Part shown: one piece after another, positions 24,738 to 33,342 of the stretch | Numbering within the stretch: position 1 is the stretch's first letter | Layout of the letters: every line of letters begins with the position of its first letter | Assembly (NCBI GenBank): GCA_002337385.1 | Contig: DDFY01000010.1 | Span: 133,870 to 197,869 of the forward strand | DNA: 64,000 nucleotides | Direction: 5' to 3' | Source: Erythrobacter sp. UBA1916 | GTDB taxonomy: Bacteria; Pseudomonadota; Alphaproteobacteria; Sphingomonadales; Sphingomonadaceae | Translations under genes and position numbers: made by a program | Notes under the pieces: model-generated | Seen by the model: only the letters and a program-made list of their open reading frames with translations | Databases searched by the model: none | What the model was told of the DNA's origin: nothing

Positions 24738-26453
24738 CTACTGGACACCACTCCGCTCATACACCAGCTTGCCGCCGAGGAATGTCATGTCGACTACCCC
24801 GTCGCGGATTTCTTCTGCGGTTGCTGTCAGCGGATCAAACGGCAGCACGATCATATCCGCCAGCTTGCCGGGCTCGATTGTCCCCTTGATGTCCTCTTCC
24901 CACGACAGATAGGGGCCATTGGCCGTATACATCCGGATCGCTTCGGCACGCGTCACAGCTTCCTCGGGGCCATACACCGCACCGCTCGGTCCTCGCCGCA
25001 GGATCGCGGAGTACAGCCCGATAAACGGGCTGATCGGTAGGTTGTCGCTGCCGAATGCCATGAACAGGCCGAACTTCTTGACCGGGGTCGAAATCGCATT
25101 GTTGTGCGCCAGCCGCCAATCATCGAGCGTCGCATTGTAGCGATCTTCCAGATTGTAGAGAAAGTTCGGCTGCTGTGCGATCATGATGTTGTCCTGACGC
25201 ATCAGGTCCATCGTCGCGTTCGGCGGCATGATCGTAAAGTGGTCGAGGAACCAGCGGCGGTCGTCCTGCGCATGATCCTCGGACGGGATCGCGCGCAGGC
25301 CGCGGCTGTAGGCGTCAACCGCCTGCACGATGGCCGCATCACCAATGGCGTGCACCCCCATCTGCCAGCCAAGCCGGGCCGAAGTATCGACGATCTCCTG
25401 AAACTCGGCGTCGGTAAACCTTGGCTCCGCACGAAAGCCCGGTTGCCCCTTGTAGTCGGCCAGCAGCCACGCAGTCGGACCGGTAAAGCCGCCATCGACG
25501 GCAGTTTCGCCAATCGGGCCGATCCTCACGTATTCATCGCCATAGCCGGTGGCGTGTCCGAAAGCGGCAAGCCGTTCGGCACCGGGATAGTTGATGTACA
25601 TGGTCATGCGGGGCAAGGCCCAGTCGTGTTCCTCGTAGATCTCGCGCGCACGGCGGAACGTCATGGCTGCGGTCGGCTCGCCAGTCCCTCCGCGACCGAC
25701 CGGCTCGTCGTCGATCGAGCCTGAGGCGTTGAAGAAGCTGGTAATCCCCAACGACAGGAGGTTCTGCAGCCAGGCAATGTAACCAGGCCGCATATCCGCC
25801 CAGTCATCGTCCGGGATGTACTGCCCAACAATCTGATAGCGTTCGCGAATGATGCCGTTCGGCTCGCCGCTTTCGTCATACTCGATAAGCCCTGCCGGCG
25901 GCTGCGGAGTAGAGCTGTCGACCCCGGCAATCTCCAAAGCGAGCGAATTGCTGACCGACGAGTGCCCCCCGGCGCGAACGAGCATCACGGGATTGTCAGG
26001 CGTGGCAACGTCGAGGTCTGCCCGCGTGATAACGCGGTTCTCGGCCAGGTTGCTCTCTTGCCAGCCCATCCCGGTGATCCACTCACCCGGCCCCAGTTCA
26101 GCAGCCTTGGCTCGGAGCATGTCCTGCACCTCGGCAATGCTCCTTGCATCAGACACCCGAATGTCGCGCGGAGACATCGCCATGGGGTGAACGTGCGTGT
26201 CGGTGAAGCCCGGCATAAGCGTGCGCCCGGCGAGATCGATCGTCTCGTCCGCATCGTAGTCCTGGAGCAGATCCTCGCCGCCGACGGCAACAATATGCTC
26301 GTCACGAACCGCGACCGCAGTCTTCAGGCGAAAGTCCTCGTCGACCGTGATGACCTGGCCATTGTGAAGGATCAGGTCGACATGTTCGGCCTGCGCCATG
26401 GCCGACGTACTCACCGTCATCGCGAAGAGAGTAATGAGCGCCTTGATCTTCAT
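24738..26453 (-). CDS. Secreted amidohydrolase, YtcJ-like
   Basis: A 571-residue metal-dependent hydrolase of the amidohydrolase superfamily (amidohydro_3/YtcJ group). The signal peptide MKIKALITLFAMTVSTSAMAQ places it in the periplasm. The metal-binding DTHVHPMAM motif follows the LAGRTLMPGF strand. GVHAIGDAA and the late FGSDNLPISPFIGLYSA segment with its metal Asp are also typical. Relatives hydrolyse N-acyl or cyclic amide bonds, but substrates are mostly unknown. GGAGG lies seven bases before ATG 26453. It is co-directional with the amine dehydrogenase operon, 205 bases downstream of its last gene. It could be part of the same amide/amine metabolism, which is inferred from proximity. Confidence 0.85.
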   Translation of the reverse strand: MKIKALITLFAMTVSTSAMAQAEHVDLILHNGQVITVDEDFRLKTAVAVRDEHIVAVGGEDLLQDYDADETIDLAGRTLMPGFTDTHVHPMAMSPRDIRVSDARSIAEVQDMLRAKAAELGPGEWITGMGWQESNLAENRVITRADLDVATPDNPVMLVRAGGHSSVSNSLALEIAGVDSSTPQPPAGLIEYDESGEPNGIIRERYQIVGQYIPDDDWADMRPGYIAWLQNLLSLGITSFFNASGSIDDEPVGRGGTGEPTAAMTFRRAREIYEEHDWALPRMTMYINYPGAERLAAFGHATGYGDEYVRIGPIGETAVDGGFTGPTAWLLADYKGQPGFRAEPRFTDAEFQEIVDTSARLGWQMGVHAIGDAAIVQAVDAYSRGLRAIPSEDHAQDDRRWFLDHFTIMPPNATMDLMRQDNIMIAQQPNFLYNLEDRYNATLDDWRLAHNNAISTPVKKFGLFMAFGSDNLPISPFIGLYSAILRRGPSGAVYGPEEAVTRAEAIRMYTANGPYLSWEEDIKGTIEPGKLADMIVLPFDPLTATAEEIRDGVVDMTFLGGKLVYERSGVQ

Positions 26454-26658
26454 GCTATCGCCTCCGGTTCGCGCGAAACGGGTCGCCCTTTGGCAGCCAC
26501 CGCGCATTGGAAATCGCACATTTGCTTGGTGCGGTTTGCGTTATGATGGCGGCAAGCTGCCCGGTCAGTTGGCGAGCGGCTAGGTACCTTTTTGGTATTT
26601 CATGGTGTTGCAGGGGCACCGCAACCACGATGCCCTCGCATCACCGTTTACCCGGCAA

Positions 26659-27135
26659 TCAGCGCCGCATCTCGCACTCTGCCGAGGCACGGCTCCACAC
26701 CGCATCACGCATGGCATGCAGTTGTTCGCCCTTGAACGGGGTCTTGCGCAACAAGCCCACTTCATCGGCGTTGTAAGGGCGCACGCCCTCCCCTCGCGGA
26801 AGGCTTTCGCCCCCAAGGCCGAAAACCACGAAGTTCATCAAGTCGGCCAGGGCCTCGTCGTCCATCGCGGCAAAGGCAATGTTCGGCAAACGGATCAGGT
26901 ACTCCCGCCCCTCCTGCGTGCAAAGGAAGGTACCGACCTTGTCGCGCAGGCGCGGGATGGACTCGTCAGCCGCAACGCCGAGCAACCCGTGGCAACCGCC
27001 ACAGCCTTCGGTATATTCGGACTGCCCGGACGGGATGACCACCACTTCTTCGCTGGCATCGGCCTTGTTGCTGCCAAGAAATGCAACGGCCGCAACCGCG
27101 CCAGCAAGACAGATTACCCCGGAACTGCGCAACAT
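26659..27135 (-). CDS. Periplasmic monoheme c-type cytochrome of the amine dehydrogenase operon
   Basis: A 158-residue exported protein with one heme c motif, Cys45-Gly-Gly-Cys48-His49, after a signal peptide of about 27 residues. A single heme and small size suggest an electron carrier. The likely distal Met is in the C-terminal half. It starts three bases after the light-subunit gene, so it is certainly in that operon. In the aromatic amine dehydrogenase (aau) cluster of Alcaligenes faecalis a small monoheme cytochrome also follows aauA. This protein may accept electrons from the TTQ enzyme or help build the cofactor; neither is proven by sequence. Confidence 0.8.
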   Translation of the reverse strand: MLRSSGVICLAGAVAAVAFLGSNKADASEEVVVIPSGQSEYTEGCGGCHGLLGVAADESIPRLRDKVGTFLCTQEGREYLIRLPNIAFAAMDDEALADLMNFVVFGLGGESLPRGEGVRPYNADEVGLLRKTPFKGEQLHAMRDAVWSRASAECEMRR

Positions 27136-27138
27136 TGG

Positions 27139-27687
27139 CTAGCCTGCAACACCGACGATTGCCGCAGTAGAACAGTGATAGGCCATCGATGAATTGCCGA
27201 AGCACCAGATGATGTCATTGTTCGATTGCGGACGATACACGGGAAGGTCTCGGTCCGTTTCATTGCAGCGGCAGTCCGATCCAGTCGGCGTGCAGACACT
27301 CTTCCCGCAGCAATCGCGATAGGCGATGAGGTAATGGCGGCCATCGTCCGGGTTAAGGCAGGTGCCAACCCAGGCGGTGGGAGAGGGTTCAGAACCCGGC
27401 GGACAAGTGTGCGGGCCACCGCCGCAACATCCGCAGATAATTCCGTCGATCGCGCAGTGGCGCCAGTAGTCGCAACGATTCGGGTCTTCGGTCTGCGCGT
27501 TGCGCTCGAAGTCGGTCAGAGGACGGTCCGGGGTTGCCGCGCCAGCGCGGGAAACCGGCAAGAGGGGGAAGATAGGCGCCGCCACCAAGGCGGTTCCCAA
27601 CTTGCTCAACAGGCTGCGACGTGACGTCCGGCGCGCGACCTTGCGCACGAACCGTTCGCACATGTTGTCGGACGAACGCTCAGACAT
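27139..27687 (-). CDS. mauA: Amine dehydrogenase light (TTQ) subunit, MauA/AauA
   Basis: A 182-residue precursor of the catalytic subunit of a periplasmic quinoprotein amine dehydrogenase, which oxidises primary amines to aldehydes and ammonia. The twin-arginine signal is in RRTSRRSLLSKLGTAL. The mature chain is Cys-rich with RCDYWRHCAIDG, CGCCGGGPHTCPPGS, DCCGKSVC and CRC, as in MauA. The two cofactor tryptophans are present, Trp106 in PTAWVGTC and Trp161 in DIIWCFG, which crosslink to tryptophan tryptophylquinone. The start is ATG 27687, with AAAGGAAA upstream; it overlaps the mauD end by eight bases. Whether the substrate is methylamine or an aromatic amine cannot be decided here. Confidence 0.93.
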   Translation of the reverse strand: MSERSSDNMCERFVRKVARRTSRRSLLSKLGTALVAAPIFPLLPVSRAGAATPDRPLTDFERNAQTEDPNRCDYWRHCAIDGIICGCCGGGPHTCPPGSEPSPTAWVGTCLNPDDGRHYLIAYRDCCGKSVCTPTGSDCRCNETDRDLPVYRPQSNNDIIWCFGNSSMAYHCSTAAIVGVAG

Positions 27688-28306
27688 TGGCGGGTTTCCT
27701 TTCAGGTTCAGGAGTACGGTCAGCACGCTTCGCGTCGAGATATTGCTGGACCGATGCAAAGCCCGTCTCACCAGCGGTAATCAGGCTTTCCAGATGTTCG
27801 CGATTGTTCACCAGTCCCTGAGCGACGACAACGCCCCGGGGATCAAGCAAGACGGCCGAGGGCAGTTTCCCGATCTGGAAAGCCCGGCCGACATCGGCGC
27901 TCAAGATCAATTCATCGTCGCGCACCTTGTAGCTCTTCGCCATGGCCTGATACTGGGACAGGTCACCATCGCCCACGAGCAAGAGATCGAGCCCCTCGTC
28001 TTCGGCAAAAACGCGCGCAGTTGGCAGCAGCTGCCGGCAAATCGGACAGGTCGGCGAAACGAAGAACAAAAGCAGCGGCCGTCCGTTCTCGCGCGGCAGG
28101 CCGACCGAGAACGTCTCACCCGTCAGCAACTTCGCATGGATGACCGGAGATGCCTGTCCCGGCTGCGGCCCCTGCGAGACAGCAAGCGCGCCGACCGGAG
28201 CGATCCGCTCATAGAGCACCCCCAGCTGCCGTGCGAGGGCAAGGACCGCCAGCGAGAGAACACCGACCACGATCCAGAGCAGGGTCTGGGAAATCACAAG
28301 CGTCAT
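27680..28306 (-). CDS. mauD: MauD, thioredoxin-like protein for light-subunit disulfides
   Basis: A 208-residue membrane-anchored thioredoxin-fold protein. An N-terminal helix (TLLWIVVGVLSLAVLALAR) anchors it. The active-site CPIC sits at residues 87-90 in FFVSPTCPICRQLLP, and LPSAVLLDPRG is the cis-Pro region. MauD is needed for correct disulfide formation and stability of the Cys-rich light subunit. Its ATG overlaps the mauE stop codon (ATGA), and its end overlaps mauA by eight bases, so the genes are translationally coupled. Confidence 0.92.
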   Translation of the reverse strand: MTLVISQTLLWIVVGVLSLAVLALARQLGVLYERIAPVGALAVSQGPQPGQASPVIHAKLLTGETFSVGLPRENGRPLLLFFVSPTCPICRQLLPTARVFAEDEGLDLLLVGDGDLSQYQAMAKSYKVRDDELILSADVGRAFQIGKLPSAVLLDPRGVVVAQGLVNNREHLESLITAGETGFASVQQYLDAKRADRTPEPERKPANV

Positions 28307-28866
28307 AGGGCACCTTTGGCAGAGGCCTGACGGCGTGTTTGCACGGCAAGCAATTCGTTGAGGACCTGGCTGAGGATAAAGAGCGCCACGCCCGCGCCAA
28401 GCCCATCGATCCAGTGGCCGGCAGAAAAAGCCGGCGCTGCAGCCAAGGCGGGAAGCAAGAGCACGATCAGAAGGACATTCCGGATCAGAAGCGCGGGCGA
28501 TACATGCTGCCGCAGCGCACTCTGGAAGCATCCGCAATCCAGTTCCCGCTCACCGCGCAGCCATGCAACCAGCATTGCAACGGCGAAAGCCGTAAGAAGC
28601 GCGATGGCCAGCATTGCGCCGTAGTGCGCGAGCAAGCCGCTCAGCAGCGATGCCGCGGTCAGGGTTTCCAGTGCCACCACCAGTATCGCCGCCGCACGCG
28701 CAGCCGAGAACGGGACGAGCCGATAGCGCGCCACCAAGCCGACGAACTCCTCAAAGTGACGCAGCTTGGCCATTGCGGCGCTGGCGAACAGCAGGGCACC
28801 GAATATTCTCGACGCCAGAACCAGGGCCGGAGCCGAGGACCATCCCTGCAAGAGATCGAACATCAT
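28303..28866 (-). CDS. mauE: MauE/DoxX-like redox-associated membrane protein
   Basis: A 187-residue protein with about four or five membrane segments. Visible are LVLASRIFGALLFASAAMAKLRH, then a segment with ILVVALETLTAASLL, and the conserved Cys pair in ELDCGCFQS. This is the MauE pattern; the family works with MauD to mature the amine dehydrogenase light subunit. ATG 28866 overlaps the stop codon of the large-subunit gene by one base, and its own stop overlaps mauD. A second ATG follows immediately at 28863 and could also be used. Confidence 0.9.
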   Translation of the reverse strand: MMFDLLQGWSSAPALVLASRIFGALLFASAAMAKLRHFEEFVGLVARYRLVPFSAARAAAILVVALETLTAASLLSGLLAHYGAMLAIALLTAFAVAMLVAWLRGERELDCGCFQSALRQHVSPALLIRNVLLIVLLLPALAAAPAFSAGHWIDGLGAGVALFILSQVLNELLAVQTRRQASAKGAL

Positions 28867-30116
28867 CAATTCCCCGGAACGAAGACGTTTCCAAATCCGG
28901 GCCAACCGCGCCCACGAAGCACCTCACCGGTCGTGGCGTCGCGAACTTCCAGTCCACCGGGACCGTCACCTTCGAAGCCGAACACGTAAAGCAAGGGGTC
29001 CTCTCCCTGCGACACGGCAACGCTGGTTGCTGGCGTATCGAGCGGGATGCGACGCAAGAGCTTGTGTTCATGGGCATCAAGGACCCAGATTTCCGTTCCG
29101 GCCACCTTGTGCGTCCAGTGGTTTCCGGGGTGCATCAGCACGTAAATCCGCCCGGTGTCGCGATGAAGCGCCATCAGCTGATTTCCACCCGGCCGCCAAG
29201 CCAGTTCCTGCACTCCGGTGCCGGGGGCCTCCATCCCAGCAGCCTCCTGGATCGACCAGGTCTCGCCGCTAATAGGACCCTCACCCAGCGGCACGGACAG
29301 GATCTTGCCCGTGTAAGTCAGGAAAAACCCTTCTCCGGTGCTGCGATCGACAATGCTGTTTTCCAGCACCGGATCGTTGTCGGGATCGAACATGCGCTCG
29401 GAGAACCGGATCGATGATCCGTTGTCGTCGTCCAGCGTCACCGAACCGATCGTGCCATCGCCGCAAACGGTGGCAAAGCTGCGCGGCCCGTAAGGGTAAA
29501 CCAAGGCGCAGCCCGGAATCTCGATCGTAGTCGCAAGGCTCTCCTTCGCCAGGTCGACCACATGCACAGAAGACGAGGGAACCAGAGCGTAAATATAGGC
29601 CAGGCTATCGTCGTCGCTGAGGCCCATCTGCGACATCTTGGGCACCACATGGAGGTGCCCGGGGATCGGAATTTCGCTTTCAAGATCGAGCGTCTGCGCG
29701 TCGTAAACGCTCAAGATTTCGGAGCGTTCGCCGCGATTGCCATGGCTCCAATAGGTTTCGGCCAGGTAGATCTTGGATGCATCGCGCGGCAGGGCCACTG
29801 CCGCGTTATCGGTTGCAGGGACGTTGCCGAGCGACTTGATCGCAGGGTCATCGCCCTCGAACAGGATCACTCCGCCGCCGCCGAAGGGCGAAAAGTTGAA
29901 GATCCTGTGCGGCCCGGCTGCGGAGAGAACGGCGACGTCGCTGCGTTCTGCCGGCAGCACGGGCGTGCTCTCCGCCTCCTGCGCTGCGACCGAAACGCTG
30001 GCCAAGGCGCTGGCACCGAAGAGAATGGTCCGGGCCAATGGCGCACTGGGCTTGCGCCGCGCAATTGCCTTCGAAACTGCAAGACATCGAAGCATGATCG
30101 AACGGGTTTCCCTCAT
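28866..30116 (-). CDS. mauB: Amine dehydrogenase large (beta-propeller) subunit, MauB/AauB
   Basis: A 416-residue periplasmic subunit with a predicted seven-bladed beta-propeller. Recognisable segments are HRIFNFSPFGGGGVILFEGD, KIYLAETYWSHGNRGERSEILSVYD split over two strands, HVVPKMSQMGLSDDDSLAYIY and NHWTHKVAGTEIWVLDA near the end; the last is strongly conserved in MauB and AauB. A signal peptide with ASALASVSVAAQ is present. The start is uncertain: ATG 30116 lies 13 bases after GGGAGG, while ATG 30095 and an upstream ATG 30170 are also possible. It is the first gene of the five-gene operon with mauE, mauD, mauA and the cytochrome. Confidence 0.9.
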   Translation of the reverse strand: MRETRSIMLRCLAVSKAIARRKPSAPLARTILFGASALASVSVAAQEAESTPVLPAERSDVAVLSAAGPHRIFNFSPFGGGGVILFEGDDPAIKSLGNVPATDNAAVALPRDASKIYLAETYWSHGNRGERSEILSVYDAQTLDLESEIPIPGHLHVVPKMSQMGLSDDDSLAYIYALVPSSSVHVVDLAKESLATTIEIPGCALVYPYGPRSFATVCGDGTIGSVTLDDDNGSSIRFSERMFDPDNDPVLENSIVDRSTGEGFFLTYTGKILSVPLGEGPISGETWSIQEAAGMEAPGTGVQELAWRPGGNQLMALHRDTGRIYVLMHPGNHWTHKVAGTEIWVLDAHEHKLLRRIPLDTPATSVAVSQGEDPLLYVFGFEGDGPGGLEVRDATTGEVLRGRGWPGFGNVFVPGN

Positions 30117-30456
30117 AATGTGCAGTCGACCTCCCTTAATCGGCACGTCTTTGTGAAGGGATGTCGACATCTCCGACAAGTTGCCAATCCGACAGCACCT
30201 GGTGCACTCAGGTCACCACAAGAGGCGCGTCACGGTGTTAGCCCCCTGGAAAACCGGCAGATAACCGCCGATTGACCTCCCAATAGTTTCACTATTACCA
30301 CCCTTTACTCTGGCTGTCGTGGTGATGAAATGGCACCGGAGGGCGCTGTTTTGGCATCTCACATTCGGTCAAGCCTTGCCTAAGCTCCCGCCTTGGAATT
30401 GCCCTTGGGATGCGAAAGTCGCATTGTCGGCAACACGCTTGAAGGAGGATACTCAA
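30117..30456. other. Divergent intergenic region, amine dehydrogenase/cytochrome c
   Basis: About 340 bases without a supported gene. It must hold the promoter of the amine dehydrogenase operon on the minus strand and that of the cytochrome c gene on the plus strand. A strong ribosome-binding site AAGGAGG is near its right end. I saw no long palindrome, and the plus-strand frame running into the cytochrome from 30319 is an upstream extension. Confidence 0.5.
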
Positions 30457-30855
30457 TTGCGTTTCGCCAAATCAGTACAAGTCGGCCTGCTGTCTGCGGT
30501 CGCAATAGGCATCGTCGGGCTCACGGTCCCGGTCGGAGCGCAGACCTCCGACGCGGCGAGCGAAGGCATGGCCTTGTTCGAGGCCCAATGCTCGATCTGT
30601 CATGCCACCGCAAAGAACCAGCCCTCGATGCTGGCGCCCAACCTTTTTGGCGTGGTCGGTCGGAAGGCAGGCAGCGCTGAAGGCTTCGCATATTCTGCGG
30701 CACTCAAAGATTCGTCCGAGGTCTGGTCCACGGAAACGCTCAACACCTTCCTGACAGCGCCATCGACCGTCATCCCCGGCACCCGCATGACGGTGGCCGT
30801 TCCGGACGATGAGCACCGGGCAGAGATCATCGCCTACCTTGCGACGTTGAGATAA
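30457..30855 (+). CDS. Class I c-type cytochrome (TTG start)
   Basis: A 132-residue exported cytochrome c. The signal peptide ends at TVPVGAQ. The heme motif is Cys45-Ser-Ile-Cys48-His49, followed by APNLFGVVGRKAGS and FAYSAALK. The axial Met is in IPGTRMTV and the end is IIAYLATLR. This is the pattern of mitochondrial-type cytochromes c such as c2 and c-550. The start is the rare TTG at 30457, eight bases after AAGGAGG. The upstream ATG at 30319 would destroy the signal peptide. It is divergent from the amine dehydrogenase operon and could carry electrons from the TTQ enzyme to the oxidase; no cupredoxin (amicyanin/azurin) gene is present nearby. Confidence 0.88.
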   Translation: MRFAKSVQVGLLSAVAIGIVGLTVPVGAQTSDAASEGMALFEAQCSICHATAKNQPSMLAPNLFGVVGRKAGSAEGFAYSAALKDSSEVWSTETLNTFLTAPSTVIPGTRMTVAVPDDEHRAEIIAYLATLR

Positions 30856-30897
30856 ACATCTCGCGGCTGCCGACAGACCGCTTCTCAGAACACCAGC

Positions 30898-30944
30898 TTG
30901 CGACCTGCCGCGCCCCCTCTCTACCCCGGCGCGGCAGGTCGCAA
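30898..30944. terminator. Long perfect hairpin between convergent genes
   Basis: Arms TTGCGACCTGCCGCGCC and GGCGCGGCAGGTCGCAA pair perfectly over 17 bases around a 13-base loop. It lies between the convergent cytochrome c and amidase genes, so termination of both is likely. It has no T-run on either side, so it may instead protect transcript 3' ends. Confidence 0.6.
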
Positions 30945-31032
30945 ATCTGACATGAGTGGGGCCCCGGAAAGGGTGCCCCCTCCCCGAAGCCCAGCTTTCA
31001 TCTAATTGCTATTTACGGGCCCCTAGCCCGGA

Positions 31033-33210
31033 TCAGCCGCAGATCTCGCATTCGGGCAGCGGCGCGCTGTCTAGTCGGGTGACTTCGCCCGAGCTGCTGA
31101 CCGAGTAATGGATCAAGGTCGCATCCGCGTTGCCCGATGTGTCCTTGGCCAAGGCCAGAACCATCATGTCGCTGTCTTCCAGACCATCCGCCGGAACCTG
31201 ATAGTCAGCGACATAGCCATCTTGGGCCGAAACCGGAATGCGCTGCCCGTTCACATAGACGCGCACTTCCGCAAGACCTTCATCGTCCCAAGCGGAAACG
31301 GCGATCGGCAGATGCGCCGCCCCCGAGCCCGTAACGAACATCGCCGGAACCCGAATGCCCACTGAGGGAGGGGTCTTGTCGGCGCGGACCGCCGGGGGAA
31401 CCAGATCGGCAGCATCGAAAGTGATCACTTCATCGGGCAGCGGCGGCGTGCGTCCGGGCACCTGCCTGTTCTGCGTCGCCTGCTCGAAGTCATAGGCATA
31501 GGAGAGCAGCTCCGGATCGGTATAGGCCTTCCCGATAAAGGTCAGGTTGACCGGCATCCCGATGTCGCTCGCCAGCCCCATGGGAACGGAAACGCTCGGT
31601 ATCCCGAGATGACGGATCGTCCCGTTCATATTCGAGAAGTAGACGCCGTTGCGCATGGCATCGTCGTAGGATTCCTGGTTCTTGTTGGCGTCAGCCTTGC
31701 CGATATCCGCGGCGGACGGGAACACCACGAGGTCCAGCCCCAGCTCGTCCATCCAGTCTTCGAAGTCGACCTTGCGCAGTGTTTCGGCCGCCTGCAGCGC
31801 CTCAGCGAAACCGGGCAGATCGGCAGGTTCGGGAAGGCCTCTGGCGATTGCCTCCTTGCGGTCGCGATTGCCTTCGAAATTGCGAGCTTCCGGCGCACCC
31901 GGCTCGGAAGGAAAGACCATGTCCGGATCGATTTCGGTCCACGAGGAGAGATTGGGATCGCCGTTCAACCGTACAAACTGCTCGAGCATGTAAGGATTGA
32001 CGTATTCCCACTCATAGGAAACCCCGGGTTCCGCACCCGGTCGCCAAACGCGGAACCATCCCTCGGGCATAATGCCGCGCTCCACAGGCCCCTCGATGCC
32101 TTCCTGATCCACTTCGTACCGGTGCATCACCGGGAAATCGACTTCGACGACTTCCGCGCCCATGGCCCGCAAGTCGTCAGCCGTCTTTTGCCAGAGCGCG
32201 AGTATCGAAGGCCGGACCTCGATGGGCCGTTCGCCCTGATCGCCAGCGCCGATATACATCTTCGGCACACCGATGCGCTTGCCGCGCAGGACGCCGGTCT
32301 TGGCCAGCGACATCATGTCATCAGGGCGCACATCCTCAACCCTTGGCAACACAACCGCATCCTGATCGCGCCAGAAATCGCCCACTGTCACCGGATCGGT
32401 GACCTGGATCACGTCAAGCAGCCGCAACATGTCCTCGACCGAGCGCGTGTGCGGGACCACCACGTCGCGCACCGGATAGAGCGGCCAGTTGCCGCGGATC
32501 GACAGCATGCCCCGCGATGGCGTGTAGGCAATAAGCGCGTTGTTCGATGCCGGTGAACGGCCCGAGGACACCGTTTCCTCACCCATGCCGAAAACGGCAA
32601 AGTTGGCCGTCGTCGACGTCGCCGATCCGTTGGAAGACCCCGAACGCCAAGCGGCGGTGAGGTATTCGGGATTGTATGGGCTTTCCGCTCGCCCGTAGAG
32701 GCCCTTCTCCATTCCCCCTTCGGCCAATGGAGGCATGTTGGTCTTGCCAACCAGTATGCCCCCGGCCTTGCGAATGGTGTCGATCGTGAAGGCATCCTCA
32801 TTCGCGATCATGTTGGCAAAAGCGGGCGATCCGCTCGCCACCGGCAGCCCCTCCACCTTGTAGCTATCCTTGGTGGTGAACGGGATGCCGAGGAGCGGTT
32901 CATCGCCGCCCGCAAGACGGATCGCATCGGCCGCCGAAGCCTCTTCGAGGAAATTCGGGTTAAGCAGCGGAATCGAGTTCAGATCTGGGCCGTGCCGGTC
33001 GTAGGCGGCAATCCGGTTGAGATAGAGGGCCGCCAGTTCAACCGCTGACAGAACGCCCAGATCGAGCGCATGACCGACCTCATCGATGGTGGCCTCTTCC
33101 AGGTTGAAAGTCTCGGCAGTCGCAGTCTGGGCAACGGATAATAGGCTCAGGCCGATGACCGGCAGGCCTGCATGCCTCAGGGCAGTCTTCAGTTTCGCGA
33201 GACGTGACAT
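31033..33210 (-). CDS. Secreted amidase-signature enzyme with C-terminal Ig-like domain
   Basis: A 725-residue enzyme of the amidase signature family (Ser-cisSer-Lys). A signal peptide (LSLLSVAQTATA) sends it to the periplasm. The catalytic Lys114 is in PFTTKDSY. The cis-Ser loop is RSGSSNGSA near 190-197. The nucleophile loop is EETVSSGRSPAS with Ser216, where most relatives have Gly-Gly-Ser-Ile. Residues 613-725 form an extra beta-rich domain (VRVYVNGQRIP) and end in a Cys-x-x-Cys-Gly tail. The family is normally about 500 residues. The start is one of two adjacent ATGs, 33210 or 33213, behind CCGGAG. It follows a TBDR gene by about 130 bases on the same strand and is probably co-transcribed with it. 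Confidence 0.85.
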   Translation of the reverse strand: MSRLAKLKTALRHAGLPVIGLSLLSVAQTATAETFNLEEATIDEVGHALDLGVLSAVELAALYLNRIAAYDRHGPDLNSIPLLNPNFLEEASAADAIRLAGGDEPLLGIPFTTKDSYKVEGLPVASGSPAFANMIANEDAFTIDTIRKAGGILVGKTNMPPLAEGGMEKGLYGRAESPYNPEYLTAAWRSGSSNGSATSTTANFAVFGMGEETVSSGRSPASNNALIAYTPSRGMLSIRGNWPLYPVRDVVVPHTRSVEDMLRLLDVIQVTDPVTVGDFWRDQDAVVLPRVEDVRPDDMMSLAKTGVLRGKRIGVPKMYIGAGDQGERPIEVRPSILALWQKTADDLRAMGAEVVEVDFPVMHRYEVDQEGIEGPVERGIMPEGWFRVWRPGAEPGVSYEWEYVNPYMLEQFVRLNGDPNLSSWTEIDPDMVFPSEPGAPEARNFEGNRDRKEAIARGLPEPADLPGFAEALQAAETLRKVDFEDWMDELGLDLVVFPSAADIGKADANKNQESYDDAMRNGVYFSNMNGTIRHLGIPSVSVPMGLASDIGMPVNLTFIGKAYTDPELLSYAYDFEQATQNRQVPGRTPPLPDEVITFDAADLVPPAVRADKTPPSVGIRVPAMFVTGSGAAHLPIAVSAWDDEGLAEVRVYVNGQRIPVSAQDGYVADYQVPADGLEDSDMMVLALAKDTSGNADATLIHYSVSSSGEVTRLDSAPLPECEICG

Positions 33211-33342
33211 CATCTTCTCCGGATAGATAACTGATATTTCTTGCTGAAAGCCATGGCGGGTTTCCCCTGCCGATCCGGACACTCGAACCTGACCGCCCAT
33301 GCTATGGGTCAGCATCCGAGTGCCCGGCGAGGCGCGATCTGC

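Noticed and set aside
30319..30456. ATG start at 30319 for the cytochrome c gene
   Set aside because: It would add 46 residues before the signal peptide. AAGGAGG directly before TTG 30457 gives a proper export signal.
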